From contig SUTD01000004.1 in the NCBI GenBank assembly GCA_015063085.1, positions 24,516 through 88,515 of the forward strand: DNA of 64,000 nucleotides, given 5' to 3'. Below are positions 16,789 through 25,438 of this stretch, piece by piece. A program made the translations under genes and the position numbers. Below the pieces are notes generated by a model that saw only the letters and a list, made by a program, of their open reading frames with translations, made no database searches and was not told where the DNA came from. How positions within the stretch are numbered: position 1 is the first letter of the stretch; the number at the start of each line of letters is the position of its first letter. Origin of the DNA: Methanocorpusculum parvum (GTDB taxonomy: Archaea > Halobacteriota > Methanomicrobia > Methanomicrobiales > Methanocorpusculaceae).

Positions 16789-17469
16789 TTAGAAATATTT
16801 TCTCAGCGCTTTTGCCACAGCATCGCCGTATGGTTCATCAAGAACCGCAGAGCTCGCAGCTTTTGCATCAGCAGTTCCATTCGACGGGACAACGGAAAAT
16901 CCTGCAAGCTTTAACATCGAAACGTCATTGACTGAATCTCCTGCCGCAAGGAAGTCAGACGGGGAAATTCCCATTTCAGCGGCAAGCTTTTCGAATGCCG
17001 CACCCTTGGAAAGCCCCGGAGTATGCAGGTGAATGGCAAATCCGGTATCTACAGCAACAACTCCCATTCCGGCGATAATTTCATTTACCCTCCCGATAGA
17101 AACATCCCGCGAGAACGCTACATCAGAGTGGCGAAGCTCAGCGCTGAAAAGCCGAAGTTCTCCATCCTTCGGGCAGACAGCTTCACGGATTTTTTCGTAT
17201 GCCTGCATACAAAGCGCTTTGTCTCCGGCAACAGTTCGCGTCCCAAGAAATCCCTTTCGATATACTCCGCCGTTTTCCGCAATCACATTTCCGTCTGTAC
17301 CAATCATATGCGACAGTCCGTCAAGGAAACAGAGCGTGTTTCCCGAAGCAAGCACAACCGGAATATCAGCATCTATCAGACGGCGAATCTCCTCTACCGC
17401 CTTTGTTGAAAGACGGCGCCGGTTGTCTGTCAGCGTCCCGTCAATATCGGTGATAAATGCCTTGTACAT
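16789..17469 (-). CDS. pgp: phosphoglycolate phosphatase, archaeal HAD type
   Basis: A 226-residue HAD hydrolase with a Cof-type (C2) cap. Motif I DIDGTLTDNRR (D8, D10), motif II LASGNT, motif III lysine in LSKGAAF, and motif IV AAGDSVNDVSML are all present. Short Cof-like HADs of this size in archaea are the phosphoglycolate phosphatases. It converges on pyrC with 6 bp between stops. The substrate assignment rests on family only. Confidence 0.82.
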   Translation of the reverse strand: MYKAFITDIDGTLTDNRRRLSTKAVEEIRRLIDADIPVVLASGNTLCFLDGLSHMIGTDGNVIAENGGVYRKGFLGTRTVAGDKALCMQAYEKIREAVCPKDGELRLFSAELRHSDVAFSRDVSIGRVNEIIAGMGVVAVDTGFAIHLHTPGLSKGAAFEKLAAEMGISPSDFLAAGDSVNDVSMLKLAGFSVVPSNGTADAKAASSAVLDEPYGDAVAKALRKYF

Positions 17470-17541
17470 ACTCTTATCTTTGTCTCTGATGGGTATAATT
17501 ATTCTCTGATTCCAGCCCCAAACTGACCGTATTTCCGGGTG

Positions 17542-17670
17542 TTCGCGAAAGTGCTCAATCTTGTCTGTAATTCGTTTAAATCAAAATCAGAAACATCTGA
17601 TGCCTCTGATTTTTCGAAATTCAAACGGCTTTTGGGCACTTTCGCACCGCGCGGTCAGGGGTTTATATAC
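17542..17670 (+). promoter_or_regulatory. shared promoter module, copy 2 (radA promoter)
   Basis: The 37-bp element at 17634-17670 is identical to the copies at 10.55 and 35.25 kb: GGGCACTTTCGC, palindrome ACCGCGCGGT, CAGGGG and the TATA box TTTATATA (17662-17669). The inverted partner TTCGCGAAAGTGC is at 17542-17554, 79 bp upstream. Transcription should start near 17690, giving a leader of about 32 nt with the ribosome-binding site AGGAG before the radA ATG. The palindrome next to the TATA box suits a repressor or an activator that acts on TFB/TBP loading. Confidence 0.8.
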
Positions 17671-17721
17671 TCGCAGGTTGATGTATTAGTATATCTCATA
17701 CGATACAGGAGAAAAGAAGAT

Positions 17722-18711
17722 ATGTCATCTATTGAAATTGAAGATTTACCAGGAGTCGGACCGGCAACCGCGGACCGTCTGCGCGAGGCAGGATACTTAA
17801 CCGTTGAATCTATAGCCACGGCTTCTCCTGCCGACTTATCCGAAGCGACCGATATTGGAGAAACCACCGCAAAGAAAATCATCCGTGCTGCAGGCGAGAT
17901 GGCAGACATTGGCGGATTCAAAACCGGCACTGACATTCTTCTCCGCAGAAAAGATGTCTTAAAACTCAAAACCCTTGTCCCAGAGTTTGACGAAATGCTC
18001 GAAGGCGGTTTCGAAACGCAGGCAATCACTGAAGTCTACGGAGAGTTTGGTTCCGGTAAATCCCAGATTGTTCACCAGATGGCAGTAAACTGTCAGCTTC
18101 CGCCGGAGCTCGGCGGCCTTGGAGGATCGTGTCTGTACATTGACACAGAAAACACCTTCCGTCCGGAGCGTATCGAGCAGATGGTAAAAGGTCTTGAGTT
18201 CGAAAAACTTCCGGAAGGCTACGAAATTCCGCCTGTTGAAACCTTCCTCGCAAACATTCACGTAGCCCGTGCCCACTCGTCTGACCACCAGATGCTCTTA
18301 ATCGATGCCGCCCGCGAGCTCGCAACCCAGATGGAGATGGAAGGAAGGCCGGTAAAACTCGTCATCATCGATTCATTAACTGGTCTTTTCCGTGCAGAGT
18401 ATGCAGGACGCGGAACTCTTGCAGGCCGTCAGCAGAAGCTCAACCGCCACATGCATGACCTCTTCAAACTCATCGACAACTTAAATGCTGTCGGCATCGT
18501 CACAAATCAGGTTATGGCAAGCCCCGGTGTTCTCTTCGGAGATCCGACCAGACCGATTGGCGGAAACATTGTCGGACACACCGCAACATTCCGTCTGTAC
18601 TTACGTAAGAGTAAGGGCGGCAAACGTATTGCGCGCCTCGTCGACAGTCCAAACCTTCCGGAAGGAGAAGCTGCATTCTCTGTTGAAATGGACGGTCTCA
18701 AAGAAGCATAA
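17722..18711 (+). CDS. radA: DNA repair and recombination protein RadA
   Basis: A 329-residue archaeal RecA/Rad51 recombinase that forms filaments on single-stranded DNA and drives strand exchange. The N-terminal helix-hairpin-helix domain covers about 5-60 ([12 protein letters not shown]). Walker A is GEFGSGKS at 107-114, Walker B is VIIDSL, and the L1/L2 regions include [10 protein letters not shown] and GGNIVGH. I use the ATG at 17722: the frame stays open upstream, but that part is the promoter. Its promoter carries the shared palindromic element, suggesting regulation together with the MrfBA-like operon. Confidence 0.97.
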   Translation: MSSIEIEDLPGVGPATADRLREAGYLTVESIATASPADLSEATDIGETTAKKIIRAAGEMADIGGFKTGTDILLRRKDVLKLKTLVPEFDEMLEGGFETQAITEVYGEFGSGKSQIVHQMAVNCQLPPELGGLGGSCLYIDTENTFRPERIEQMVKGLEFEKLPEGYEIPPVETFLANIHVARAHSSDHQMLLIDAARELATQMEMEGRPVKLVIIDSLTGLFRAEYAGRGTLAGRQQKLNRHMHDLFKLIDNLNAVGIVTNQVMASPGVLFGDPTRPIGGNIVGHTATFRLYLRKSKGGKRIARLVDSPNLPEGEAAFSVEMDGLKEA

Positions 18712-18788
18712 TCCTTCAACAATTCCTCCTCCTATTTTTGTCCTCATAGAAAGTATATAACCTCACGGGACATCATAATAAATCAGAT

Positions 18789-19994
18789 ATGAAATCATCC
18801 TCCTGTCTTAAATTCATCTTAGTGACAGCTGTCTTCGCTCTGGTTTTTGCCGGCGCAGGCAGTGCAGCCACTATCACTGAGCCATCGTATTCCATTCAAA
18901 GTCTGACTGTCACCCCAAGCACCCTCCTGCCGGGAGAAACCGGTCAGATTCAGGTAACGATTCTGAATGCCGGTTTAACCACGCCGCTTGTCATTGACAA
19001 AGTGTCTGTCACTGATTCCGAGGGAGTAATTTCAGTAAAACATCCGGCAATCACCGCTCTTGGTGCGATTGGTGCGGGAAAAACACTGACAATCACGCTT
19101 CCAATCTCTGCAAAAGAGACAGAAGGAACATTTTATCCGACTCTTTACATTGACTTCAAATATGATTCCGCAACAAATCTGCAGTATACCTACCTCAAAT
19201 ACCCGTTCGCAGTAACTGTTGACAGCAAATCCCTCTCCCTCTCTGTTGTCGAACGCCCGGAGTACTTCGAGCCGGGAACAACCATGATTGTCGGCCTCTC
19301 TATTGGAAACCTCCGCTCCAACCAGATTGATTCCGTCACCGTCACCGCATCCGGAAACGGAGTTTCCTGCGAAGAAGGCATGGTCTTTGCCGGTTCGCTT
19401 CTCCCGGGAGAATCCAAAGATGTCTTCCTCACCGTAATCACCTCTGAGAATACCGAAGAAATCAGTCTTGACGTCAGCTATAAAAACGGAGCAAACTGGC
19501 ACACCGAAAGCCTTGTCATCCCGGTTGAAGGAGGGGAACTGAAAACCGGTGCGGAGATTTTCATTAACAATGTTGAAATCATTTCCGGTGTCTCCTATAC
19601 CACAATCACTGGTGATGTGAACAATGCAGGTCTCGACACCGCAAAAGGCCTCGTTGTAAGCCTTGCCGGCGCGGAATCTGTCCAGCCGTACCCGGTGTTT
19701 GTTGTCGGTTCTCTTGACACAGACGGGCTCTCTGAGTTTGAGTTAACCTTTACCAATCCGGAAACAGACAGTATTGACCTTCTCTTCACCTACAAGGATG
19801 ATAATGGGAACACCTATGTTCATGAGGAATCCATCTCAATCTCCTCCGTCCAGAGCTCCGGAGACGGACTTTCCTCCGGCGGAAACCCTATTCTTGCAGG
19901 AATCGCTGTTGTTCTCCTGATATTAATCGTTGGCGGCGCAGTATTCCTTGTCTGGAAGAAAGGAAATCTGATTCCGAAGAAAGAGCAGAAGTAA
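18789..19994 (+). CDS. surface-exposed CARDB/S-layer-like protein with membrane anchor
   Basis: A 401-residue protein with a signal peptide (about 1-27, ending GAGSAA), three or so beta-sandwich modules of the CARDB / COG1361 type (YSIQSLTVTPSTLLPGETGQ and VNNAGLDTAKGLVVSL are typical), a short Ser/Gly linker and a C-terminal membrane helix (about 368-390) with a KKEQK tail. It lies 11 bp before an ABC ATPase and its permease. This trio is common in methanogens, and an accessory role in an exporter is inferred. No PGF-CTERM signal is present. Confidence 0.75.
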   Translation: MKSSSCLKFILVTAVFALVFAGAGSAATITEPSYSIQSLTVTPSTLLPGETGQIQVTILNAGLTTPLVIDKVSVTDSEGVISVKHPAITALGAIGAGKTLTITLPISAKETEGTFYPTLYIDFKYDSATNLQYTYLKYPFAVTVDSKSLSLSVVERPEYFEPGTTMIVGLSIGNLRSNQIDSVTVTASGNGVSCEEGMVFAGSLLPGESKDVFLTVITSENTEEISLDVSYKNGANWHTESLVIPVEGGELKTGAEIFINNVEIISGVSYTTITGDVNNAGLDTAKGLVVSLAGAESVQPYPVFVVGSLDTDGLSEFELTFTNPETDSIDLLFTYKDDNGNTYVHEESISISSVQSSGDGLSSGGNPILAGIAVVLLILIVGGAVFLVWKKGNLIPKKEQK

Positions 19995-20005
19995 AGGAGT
20001 TTATC

Positions 20006-20689
20006 ATGGATGATGCTCCAGTTGTTGAGTTAATTGACGTCTCCAAAGTTTACCGCATGAAAGCGGGAGACGTCTATGCCCTCAACCACGTAAACTTCTC
20101 GGTCAAACGCGGAGAGTTTGTTGCAATCATGGGGCCGTCAGGTTCCGGTAAATCCACGCTCATGAACATGATCGGATGCCTCGATGTCCCGACGTCCGGC
20201 ACAATTAAGATTAACGGTGTCTCGACAACAGACATGACGGATGATGAACTGACCGAACACCGATTAAATACCATTGGCTTCATCTTCCAGAAGTTCAACT
20301 TAATCAGTCTCTTGACGGCATACGAAAATGTTGAGTACCCGCTGATTTTAAAGTACGGTCAGCGTGACCACTCCGAGCGCGTCAAAAAACTCCTGACTAT
20401 GGTCGGTTTTACCGAAGACCGCATGCAGCATACACCGTACGAACTCTCCGGAGGTCAGCAGCAGCGTGTCTCTATCGCCCGCGCTCTTGCAAACGATCCG
20501 ACCTTCCTCCTCTGTGACGAACCGACCGGAAATCTTGACTCAAAGATGAGCACGCAGATTATGGAAATCTTAAGCGACCTCCATAAACAGGGAAGAACCC
20601 TTGTCATGGTCACCCACAACCCGGAGACCGCAGAGTATGCGGACCGCGTAATCATTATCAGGGATGGTGAGATTGTTGGCGAAGAATGA
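20006..20689 (+). CDS. ABC transporter ATP-binding protein (MacB/LolD type)
   Basis: A 227-residue ATPase. Walker A GPSGSGKST (about 44-52), Q-loop FQKFN, signature LSGGQQQRV, Walker B LLCDEPTGNLD and the H-loop histidine in MVTHNPE are all intact. The sequence class is that of MacB, LolD and FtsE, which drive mechanotransmission rather than classic transport. The ribosome-binding site AAGGAG is at 19993-19998. The downstream permease overlaps it by 26 bp. Confidence 0.93.
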   Translation: MDDAPVVELIDVSKVYRMKAGDVYALNHVNFSVKRGEFVAIMGPSGSGKSTLMNMIGCLDVPTSGTIKINGVSTTDMTDDELTEHRLNTIGFIFQKFNLISLLTAYENVEYPLILKYGQRDHSERVKKLLTMVGFTEDRMQHTPYELSGGQQQRVSIARALANDPTFLLCDEPTGNLDSKMSTQIMEILSDLHKQGRTLVMVTHNPETAEYADRVIIIRDGEIVGEE

Positions 20690-21920
20690 TGAAAAAACCC
20701 TCTGGCAGAAGATTTATTCGCCGATGATTATCTCTCTTGCTCTGCGCAATCTGAAACTGAATAAGTTTCGAACCATCCTCTCCATGATCGGTATCGTAAT
20801 CGGCGTCTTTGCCATCTGTTCGATGGGCATGGTCAGTGCCGGATTTACCGATGAGCTGGACAACATGATTACTGACACCGCAGACACCCTCACCTTATCG
20901 CCCTTGGGTGAGAAGGTTGTAGGCGGAGCTACCGCTGTCGGATTTTCAGAGAAGGACGTTCGAAACATTGAGCTTGCCACAAAATCCGTTACCAAAGAGT
21001 ACGCGCTTATCCCTTACTACACAACATACAAGCCCGTAACGATTGGAAAAGAGATGGCAACCGTTTCCGTCTACGGCCTTGAATCAAACGACATGGCGCC
21101 TCTGGTGACGCTTGTTTCCGGCACATGGCCGAAGGGAGGGACCAACGTAATCGTTGGAGAACAGTTCGCAGAAGACAATAACCTCAGAATCGGAAGTCGT
21201 ATCTCGTTCCTTGGTGTCAGCGGCCAGGAGATTACCTGCCGTGTTGTCGGCCTCATGGAAAATACCGGAGTGCTTACCTTTGGAATAGCAACAGATAACT
21301 CGGTTCTTGGAACTACCGAATGGTATGCATCAATCGTCGGAAACAATCACGGCCTCTACAACAACATCATCATCAAAGCAGCTGATCCTACAGAGCTCGC
21401 AGCAATCGACGAGGCTATTGTTAAGAAGATGAATGGAAAACCGGACAAGGATTCCGACAACACCGTCTCTGTCTTAAACTCGTATGAGCTTATGGACATC
21501 TTTGACGAGATGATGAACATGAGTTCCATCTTCACGACCATTATCTCGGCAATCTCGCTTCTGGTAGCCGCTGTTGCCATCACGAATGTGATGCTCATGA
21601 GCGTCAAAGAAAGAACCCGCGAGGTTGGAATTCTCAGGAGTATTGGAACATACCGCAGTCAGATTCTTCAGATGTTCCTCTATGAAGCAGGACTTATCGG
21701 CCTGATAGGATCTGTTGTTGGTGTTATCATATCCCTGATTATCGCACCAATCTTTATGATAATTATGGGACTCACCCTCTCTGCGGTGTTCTCCGTTTCC
21801 GTCCTCCTCTATATCCCGCTTGGAATCGCAGTAGGACTTGCAGTCTGTCTGGCATCCGGTCTCTATCCGGCATGGAAGGCCGCAAACTTAAACCCGGTTG
21901 AAGCAATGTCAACCGACTAA
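20664..21920 (+). CDS. ABC transporter permease (MacB/FtsX type)
   Basis: About 418 residues. One membrane helix near the N terminus (LSMIGIVIGVFAICSMGMV) is followed by a periplasm-type extracellular MacB domain of about 220 residues and three C-terminal helices of the FtsX domain with the conserved VKERTREVGILRSIG coupling segment. The start is uncertain: ATG 20664 overlaps the ATPase gene, while TTG 20676 or ATG 20724 are possible. Together with the surface protein upstream it would make a tripartite system that moves or senses something at the cell surface. Confidence 0.88.
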   Translation: MVRLLAKNDEKTLWQKIYSPMIISLALRNLKLNKFRTILSMIGIVIGVFAICSMGMVSAGFTDELDNMITDTADTLTLSPLGEKVVGGATAVGFSEKDVRNIELATKSVTKEYALIPYYTTYKPVTIGKEMATVSVYGLESNDMAPLVTLVSGTWPKGGTNVIVGEQFAEDNNLRIGSRISFLGVSGQEITCRVVGLMENTGVLTFGIATDNSVLGTTEWYASIVGNNHGLYNNIIIKAADPTELAAIDEAIVKKMNGKPDKDSDNTVSVLNSYELMDIFDEMMNMSSIFTTIISAISLLVAAVAITNVMLMSVKERTREVGILRSIGTYRSQILQMFLYEAGLIGLIGSVVGVIISLIIAPIFMIIMGLTLSAVFSVSVLLYIPLGIAVGLAVCLASGLYPAWKAANLNPVEAMSTD

Positions 21921-21982
21921 TCTATTTTTTACCGGAGAGTGCCTTCGGCTTTGTAACGGCGGGAGTGCCAAAAAAAAAAGAT

Positions 21983-22327
21983 TTAGTGCTTCATCAGCGC
22001 TATATCAACATATTCGGAAATCTTTGGAACAGAGACAGCTCCGACCGGTACAAGCTCATCGTTTACTAAAACGATTGGAAGCGGCGGGTGCTCTTTTGCA
22101 ACAAGCTCTTTTACATACTCCGGAATTTCTTTATCCAAAGCAACAAGCTCGAGCACGACCTTCTCACCGTATTTTTCTGCGAGAGCCTTTTCGAGTGCCG
22201 GGAATGCAAAGGAGAGCTTTTCCTTTTCGAAACACTCCTCAAGACCGCAGGCTCTATCTTTATCGCACGGGAACGGACCGCACGGGCGGTAGGTAAACCC
22301 GATGATGGAAACTTTAACAGAACTCAT
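21983..22327 (-). CDS. Cys-rich small protein, perhaps thioredoxin-fold
   Basis: About 114 residues, family not recognised. The N-terminal part is VKVSIIGFTYRPCGPFP followed by CDKDRACGLEEC, so four cysteines lie within 20 residues right after the first strand, where thioredoxins place their active site. The C-terminal part PPLPIVLVNDELVPVG resembles the end of a thioredoxin fold. It starts at ATG 22327, 39 bp after the thioredoxin gene, in the same direction. A redox or metal-binding role is inferred from this pairing. A run of A residues after its end (21970-21979) may terminate the transcript. Confidence 0.6.
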   Translation of the reverse strand: MSSVKVSIIGFTYRPCGPFPCDKDRACGLEECFEKEKLSFAFPALEKALAEKYGEKVVLELVALDKEIPEYVKELVAKEHPPLPIVLVNDELVPVGAVSVPKISEYVDIALMKH

Positions 22328-22366
22328 ATACACATATATGCACTGTCAGAAAAAAAGGATGTTGTA

Positions 22367-22636
22367 TTAGTAAAGCGGTTCTAAGAGTGCAATCAGGGTA
22401 ACTTCGTCTGTTACGCCCTCACGCCGGTGAATAATTTTTCCGTCCTTTTCGATGATTAACGTTGGAACAACACTGATGCTGTATTTGTTTGCTAAATCCG
22501 GGTGCTCATCAACATCGACCAGTTCAACATCGACCTTGTCTGCAAGGCGCTCTTTTAAGCTGTGAACAATCGGGCTCTGGATTCTGCACGGACCGCACCA
22601 TGTTGCGAAGAAATCGTAGAGAATTGGTTTAGACAT
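22367..22636 (-). CDS. thioredoxin
   Basis: An 89-residue thioredoxin-fold protein with the canonical active site WCGPCR (residues of about 13-18) and the cis-proline in VVPTLII. I start at MSKPILYDFF (22636). The frame extends 13 codons further upstream to 22675, but that part lacks fold features. The small size is that of methanogen thioredoxins. It reduces disulfides in cytoplasmic proteins and is transcribed ahead of the Cys-rich gene. Confidence 0.9.
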   Translation of the reverse strand: MSKPILYDFFATWCGPCRIQSPIVHSLKERLADKVDVELVDVDEHPDLANKYSISVVPTLIIEKDGKIIHRREGVTDEVTLIALLEPLY

Positions 22637-22753
22637 ACTAGAAAATAGGTTCATATGCTTAATATATCTTCTCATTGAGGAAAAAAGAGATATTGACAGA
22701 ATATCCTCTAAAGAGAATCCTGTTTCAGCGGAAAACGCCTGCCTGATATATTT

Positions 22754-23608
22754 TTATTCGAAGAGTGCGCGAATTACATCGCGGTCGAAGAGCATGCCGG
22801 AAAGTCTTCCGTCATTGTCAATGACCGGCATCTGATCAACTCTGCCGCGCTTCATCTTTAATGCACAGTCGCTGATTTCTGCGTTGTTCGGGACAGAGAT
22901 AACTTTGGTAATCATGACTTCCTTTACCGGTTTGTTTGGCAGTTCGACCTTGGAGATGCCGTAGGTGATTCTGTGATTGTCGCGGATACTCTCCCAGGTC
23001 CACTCGTCATCATCGGTTCCGGTGGAGAAGTCGCTGGTCTGCACATCATCTTCAATCTTGGAACAGCGGATTAAGTCACGCTCGGAGATGATGCCGGTTA
23101 AGACATTGTCAGAGTTTAAAATCGGCATTGCATCAACGTGTGCGAGTTCCATGATACGACCGACAACCGGAAGCGGAGTCTCTTCCCAGATGGCAAAGGT
23201 CTTGTGGCTGACAAAGGACTCACGGATTTCGCGTGCATCGTTTAACTTTGCAACAGCACTGATGATATCAGATGCGCTTAAAATACCAACGAGGTTTCCG
23301 TTGTCGATAACCGGCAGACGGCGGATGCGCATCTCGGTCATGATGCGGGCAGCTTCAGCGATGTCAGTCTCCGGCTCGATAGTGAGCGGGTCAGAGGTCA
23401 TAAGAAGAGCAATCTGCGTTTCTTCCGGCTTTCTTAAGATATCCTTTCTGGTAACGATTCCCAGAAGTTTCTTCTCTTCACCTTTTACTACAGGAACACC
23501 GCTGATACCGGTTCTCTTTAAGATACGAAGAACATCGTCACGGCTGGATGGAATTTCCACCGTTACAACGTCTTTTGTCATGAAATCTTTAGCAAGCATA
23601 TCCGACAT
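22754..23608 (-). CDS. protein with four CBS domains
   Basis: About 284 residues made of four CBS modules in two tandem pairs (about 5-60, 65-120, 130-190 and 225-284), with repeated VSEIMT-like starts (AKDFMTKDVVTV, ALLMTSDPLTI and VKEVMITKVISV) and GIVTRKDIL / GILSASDII / GIISERDLI ends. CBS pairs bind adenosine nucleotides and often sense energy charge. No catalytic domain is attached. ATG 23608 has GGTGA 5-9 nt upstream and was preferred to the GTG codons further out. Confidence 0.88.
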   Translation of the reverse strand: MSDMLAKDFMTKDVVTVEIPSSRDDVLRILKRTGISGVPVVKGEEKKLLGIVTRKDILRKPEETQIALLMTSDPLTIEPETDIAEAARIMTEMRIRRLPVIDNGNLVGILSASDIISAVAKLNDAREIRESFVSHKTFAIWEETPLPVVGRIMELAHVDAMPILNSDNVLTGIISERDLIRCSKIEDDVQTSDFSTGTDDDEWTWESIRDNHRITYGISKVELPNKPVKEVMITKVISVPNNAEISDCALKMKRGRVDQMPVIDNDGRLSGMLFDRDVIRALFE

Positions 23609-23709
23609 AATATTCACCACAATTTCTAATCGAAATTGTATGTATTGGTATGCAATTAATCAGTAAATAAATGGTCTCATTCGACACCATCAAAGTTTAA
23701 AAAAGAGGG

Positions 23710-24138
23710 TTAATTTCTGATAACCAGAATATTTGTCTTCGCATAGTTTACAACATGAGAAGACACACTTCCAAGAAGCAGGCGGTCAAGTTTGGATTTG
23801 CCAAGAGAGCCGACAATAATCAAATCGCAGCCCAAATCTTCGGCTTTTTTGATGATGGTATTTCCGGCGTGGCCGACTTCAAGGTGGCTTTCTACAGGAA
23901 TGCCTGCATCTTTTACTTTTAAGGTGAGTTTATCCAGAGTTTCCCGTCCTTCATCCTCGAAACGCTTGTGTACGAGGTCGCGAACAGTGTCTCCGGGTCC
24001 TGGAGAGATGAAACCTGCATCAATTACGTAAATTAAATGCAGTTCGGCTCCATTCTGCTTTGCAAGATCTACAGCTTTTTCAACAGCGCGCTCGCTGATC
24101 TCCGAGCCATCGACGGCAGTTAAAATCCTGGTGAACAT
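23710..24138 (-). CDS. universal stress protein (UspA family)
   Basis: A 142-residue Usp domain. TRILTAVDGSEISERAVEKAVDLA is the standard N terminus, and the ATP-binding pattern GSLGKSKLDRLLLGSVSSHVV lies at about 112-132. Its role is probably nucleotide-dependent stress signalling. It follows the amidohydrolase gene by 5 bp, so they form an operon. CBS and Usp proteins are often neighbours in methanogens, as here. Confidence 0.9.
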   Translation of the reverse strand: MFTRILTAVDGSEISERAVEKAVDLAKQNGAELHLIYVIDAGFISPGPGDTVRDLVHKRFEDEGRETLDKLTLKVKDAGIPVESHLEVGHAGNTIIKKAEDLGCDLIIVGSLGKSKLDRLLLGSVSSHVVNYAKTNILVIRN

Positions 24139-24143
24139 AGTAG

Positions 24144-25205
24144 TTACTCGTATTTTTTGGAATAAATATCTTCTCCATGGGCTATTACCTGACAGACATG
24201 CCCGCGCCCAAGTCTTGTCAAAGCAGTCGTCAGCGGCTTTCTGCTCAGAGAAAGAAGCCCTGCGTCATCCATGACATACAGGTTTGCCGGTTTTCCTTTT
24301 TCGATGAGGGAAGAGGTTCCCGCAAGAGAAAATCCGCCAGAAGCCATCGACAGCGTCTCTTCCGCAGTTGTTTTGTATGCCGTCATGAGAAACGCGCATT
24401 CAGCAGCCATGTCTGGTGAGACGAACATGACATTATCGGTTCCCAGATACACCCGGCATCCTGCATCTAAAAGCTCACGGACAGGAGGCTTTTTTGCAGA
24501 GTCAGTGACACCAAGAAGCCAGTTTGAGCGCGGACACAAAACAATGGCAATGTCCTCATCTGCCGCGCGGCGAATGTCCTGAGGCCTGAAGTTTACTGCA
24601 TGGATAATTACATCTGGCTCAAGCTCGAATGCAGGCTCAATATCTTTTATCCCTCCTTCGCCTGCATGAACAGCAACGAGCTTTCCAGCCTTTTTTGCGG
24701 CTGCTGCGGCTTCTATTTCCGCGTCCAGACGATGCGCGTTGGAAAGTCCAAGTCCTGCAGCCTCACCGGTCAGCTCACCGCCGTCACGACCAAGAATTAC
24801 CGGGGTGATTCCCGGAATCCGCGCTTTAGTGAGTGCTTCCACTCCTTCTTTTCCGCCTTCGCGAAATTCTGCAAAACCGGTTGTACCGCCCTTAACCATG
24901 AACTCCATAGAGTGACGCATTGCAGAGATGAGTGTGTCTTTTGGCGTCTCCCGAAGAATTACATGCTTTAGACCGTCAGGCGGGGCTACCAGCTCCTTTA
25001 ACGGACGGTCGATTGGAGTATCCATTCCCACAGTGTCTCCGATGTGCGTGTGGGCGTTGAAAAATGCCGGGAGAATAAGTTTTCCGGAATTCTCGCGCGC
25101 GGGGGAAATATCGGCAATAATTCCATTATTTATGGTCAGTTCTACATTTTCCGGTGAAAAATCCGTTCCTAAAAATGCAGTTCCGGTGATCTGTATGGTA
25201 TTCAT
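24144..25205 (-). CDS. amidohydrolase family protein, deaminase-like
   Basis: About 353 residues of the metal-dependent hydrolase superfamily (chlorohydrolase / cytosine deaminase-like). Metal motifs are FNAHTHIGD (two histidines), HAGEGG, a histidine in DVIIHAVNF and TDNVM (aspartate). It is shorter than standard SAH/MTA deaminases and lacks their typical N-terminal length, so the substrate is unknown. I start at ATG 25205; 14 more codons are open upstream but read as leader. It is divergent from the Sec61-beta gene. Confidence 0.75.
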   Translation of the reverse strand: MNTIQITGTAFLGTDFSPENVELTINNGIIADISPARENSGKLILPAFFNAHTHIGDTVGMDTPIDRPLKELVAPPDGLKHVILRETPKDTLISAMRHSMEFMVKGGTTGFAEFREGGKEGVEALTKARIPGITPVILGRDGGELTGEAAGLGLSNAHRLDAEIEAAAAAKKAGKLVAVHAGEGGIKDIEPAFELEPDVIIHAVNFRPQDIRRAADEDIAIVLCPRSNWLLGVTDSAKKPPVRELLDAGCRVYLGTDNVMFVSPDMAAECAFLMTAYKTTAEETLSMASGGFSLAGTSSLIEKGKPANLYVMDDAGLLSLSRKPLTTALTRLGRGHVCQVIAHGEDIYSKKYE

Positions 25206-25258
25206 TTCCGTATCTTTCCCTCTTCTTTTATATGGGTAGAGGTTCAATATAATATGAT

Positions 25259-25420
25259 ATGGCTCAGAAAAGTTCGGGACGCGGGCTTTCTTCCTCTGCA
25301 GGTCTTGTTACCTACTATGATGCAGATGATAAGAAGGCAATCCACATTAAGCCGGCTGCAGTATTAATCACCGCAGCAGTTATCGGCGTAGTACTTTATG
25401 TACTGAATCTTATCTTCTAA
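25259..25420 (+). CDS. secG: preprotein translocase subunit Sec61-beta (SecG)
   Basis: A 53-residue single-span protein. The N-terminal half is cytoplasmic (AQKSSGRGLSSSAGLVTYYD), with the archaeal Sec-beta pattern of glycine and serine, followed by IKPAAVLITAAVIGVVLYVLNLI as the membrane anchor. It is the third subunit of the SecYE-beta channel. It is short but unmistakable from the AGLVTYYDADD motif. A TATA-like AATATAATATG lies over the start, so the transcript may be leaderless or start very close. Confidence 0.92.
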   Translation: MAQKSSGRGLSSSAGLVTYYDADDKKAIHIKPAAVLITAAVIGVVLYVLNLIF

Positions 25421-25438
25421 GATTCAAAAATATTCTTT

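Noticed and set aside
17539..17721. Longer RadA starting upstream of 17722
   Set aside because: The extra codons would cover the shared promoter module and its TATA box. The ATG at 17722 has a ribosome-binding site and gives the normal N terminus.
24859..24868. A TTCGCGAAA-like match to the upstream half of the promoter element
   Set aside because: It lies inside the amidohydrolase gene with no partner palindrome or TATA box near it.
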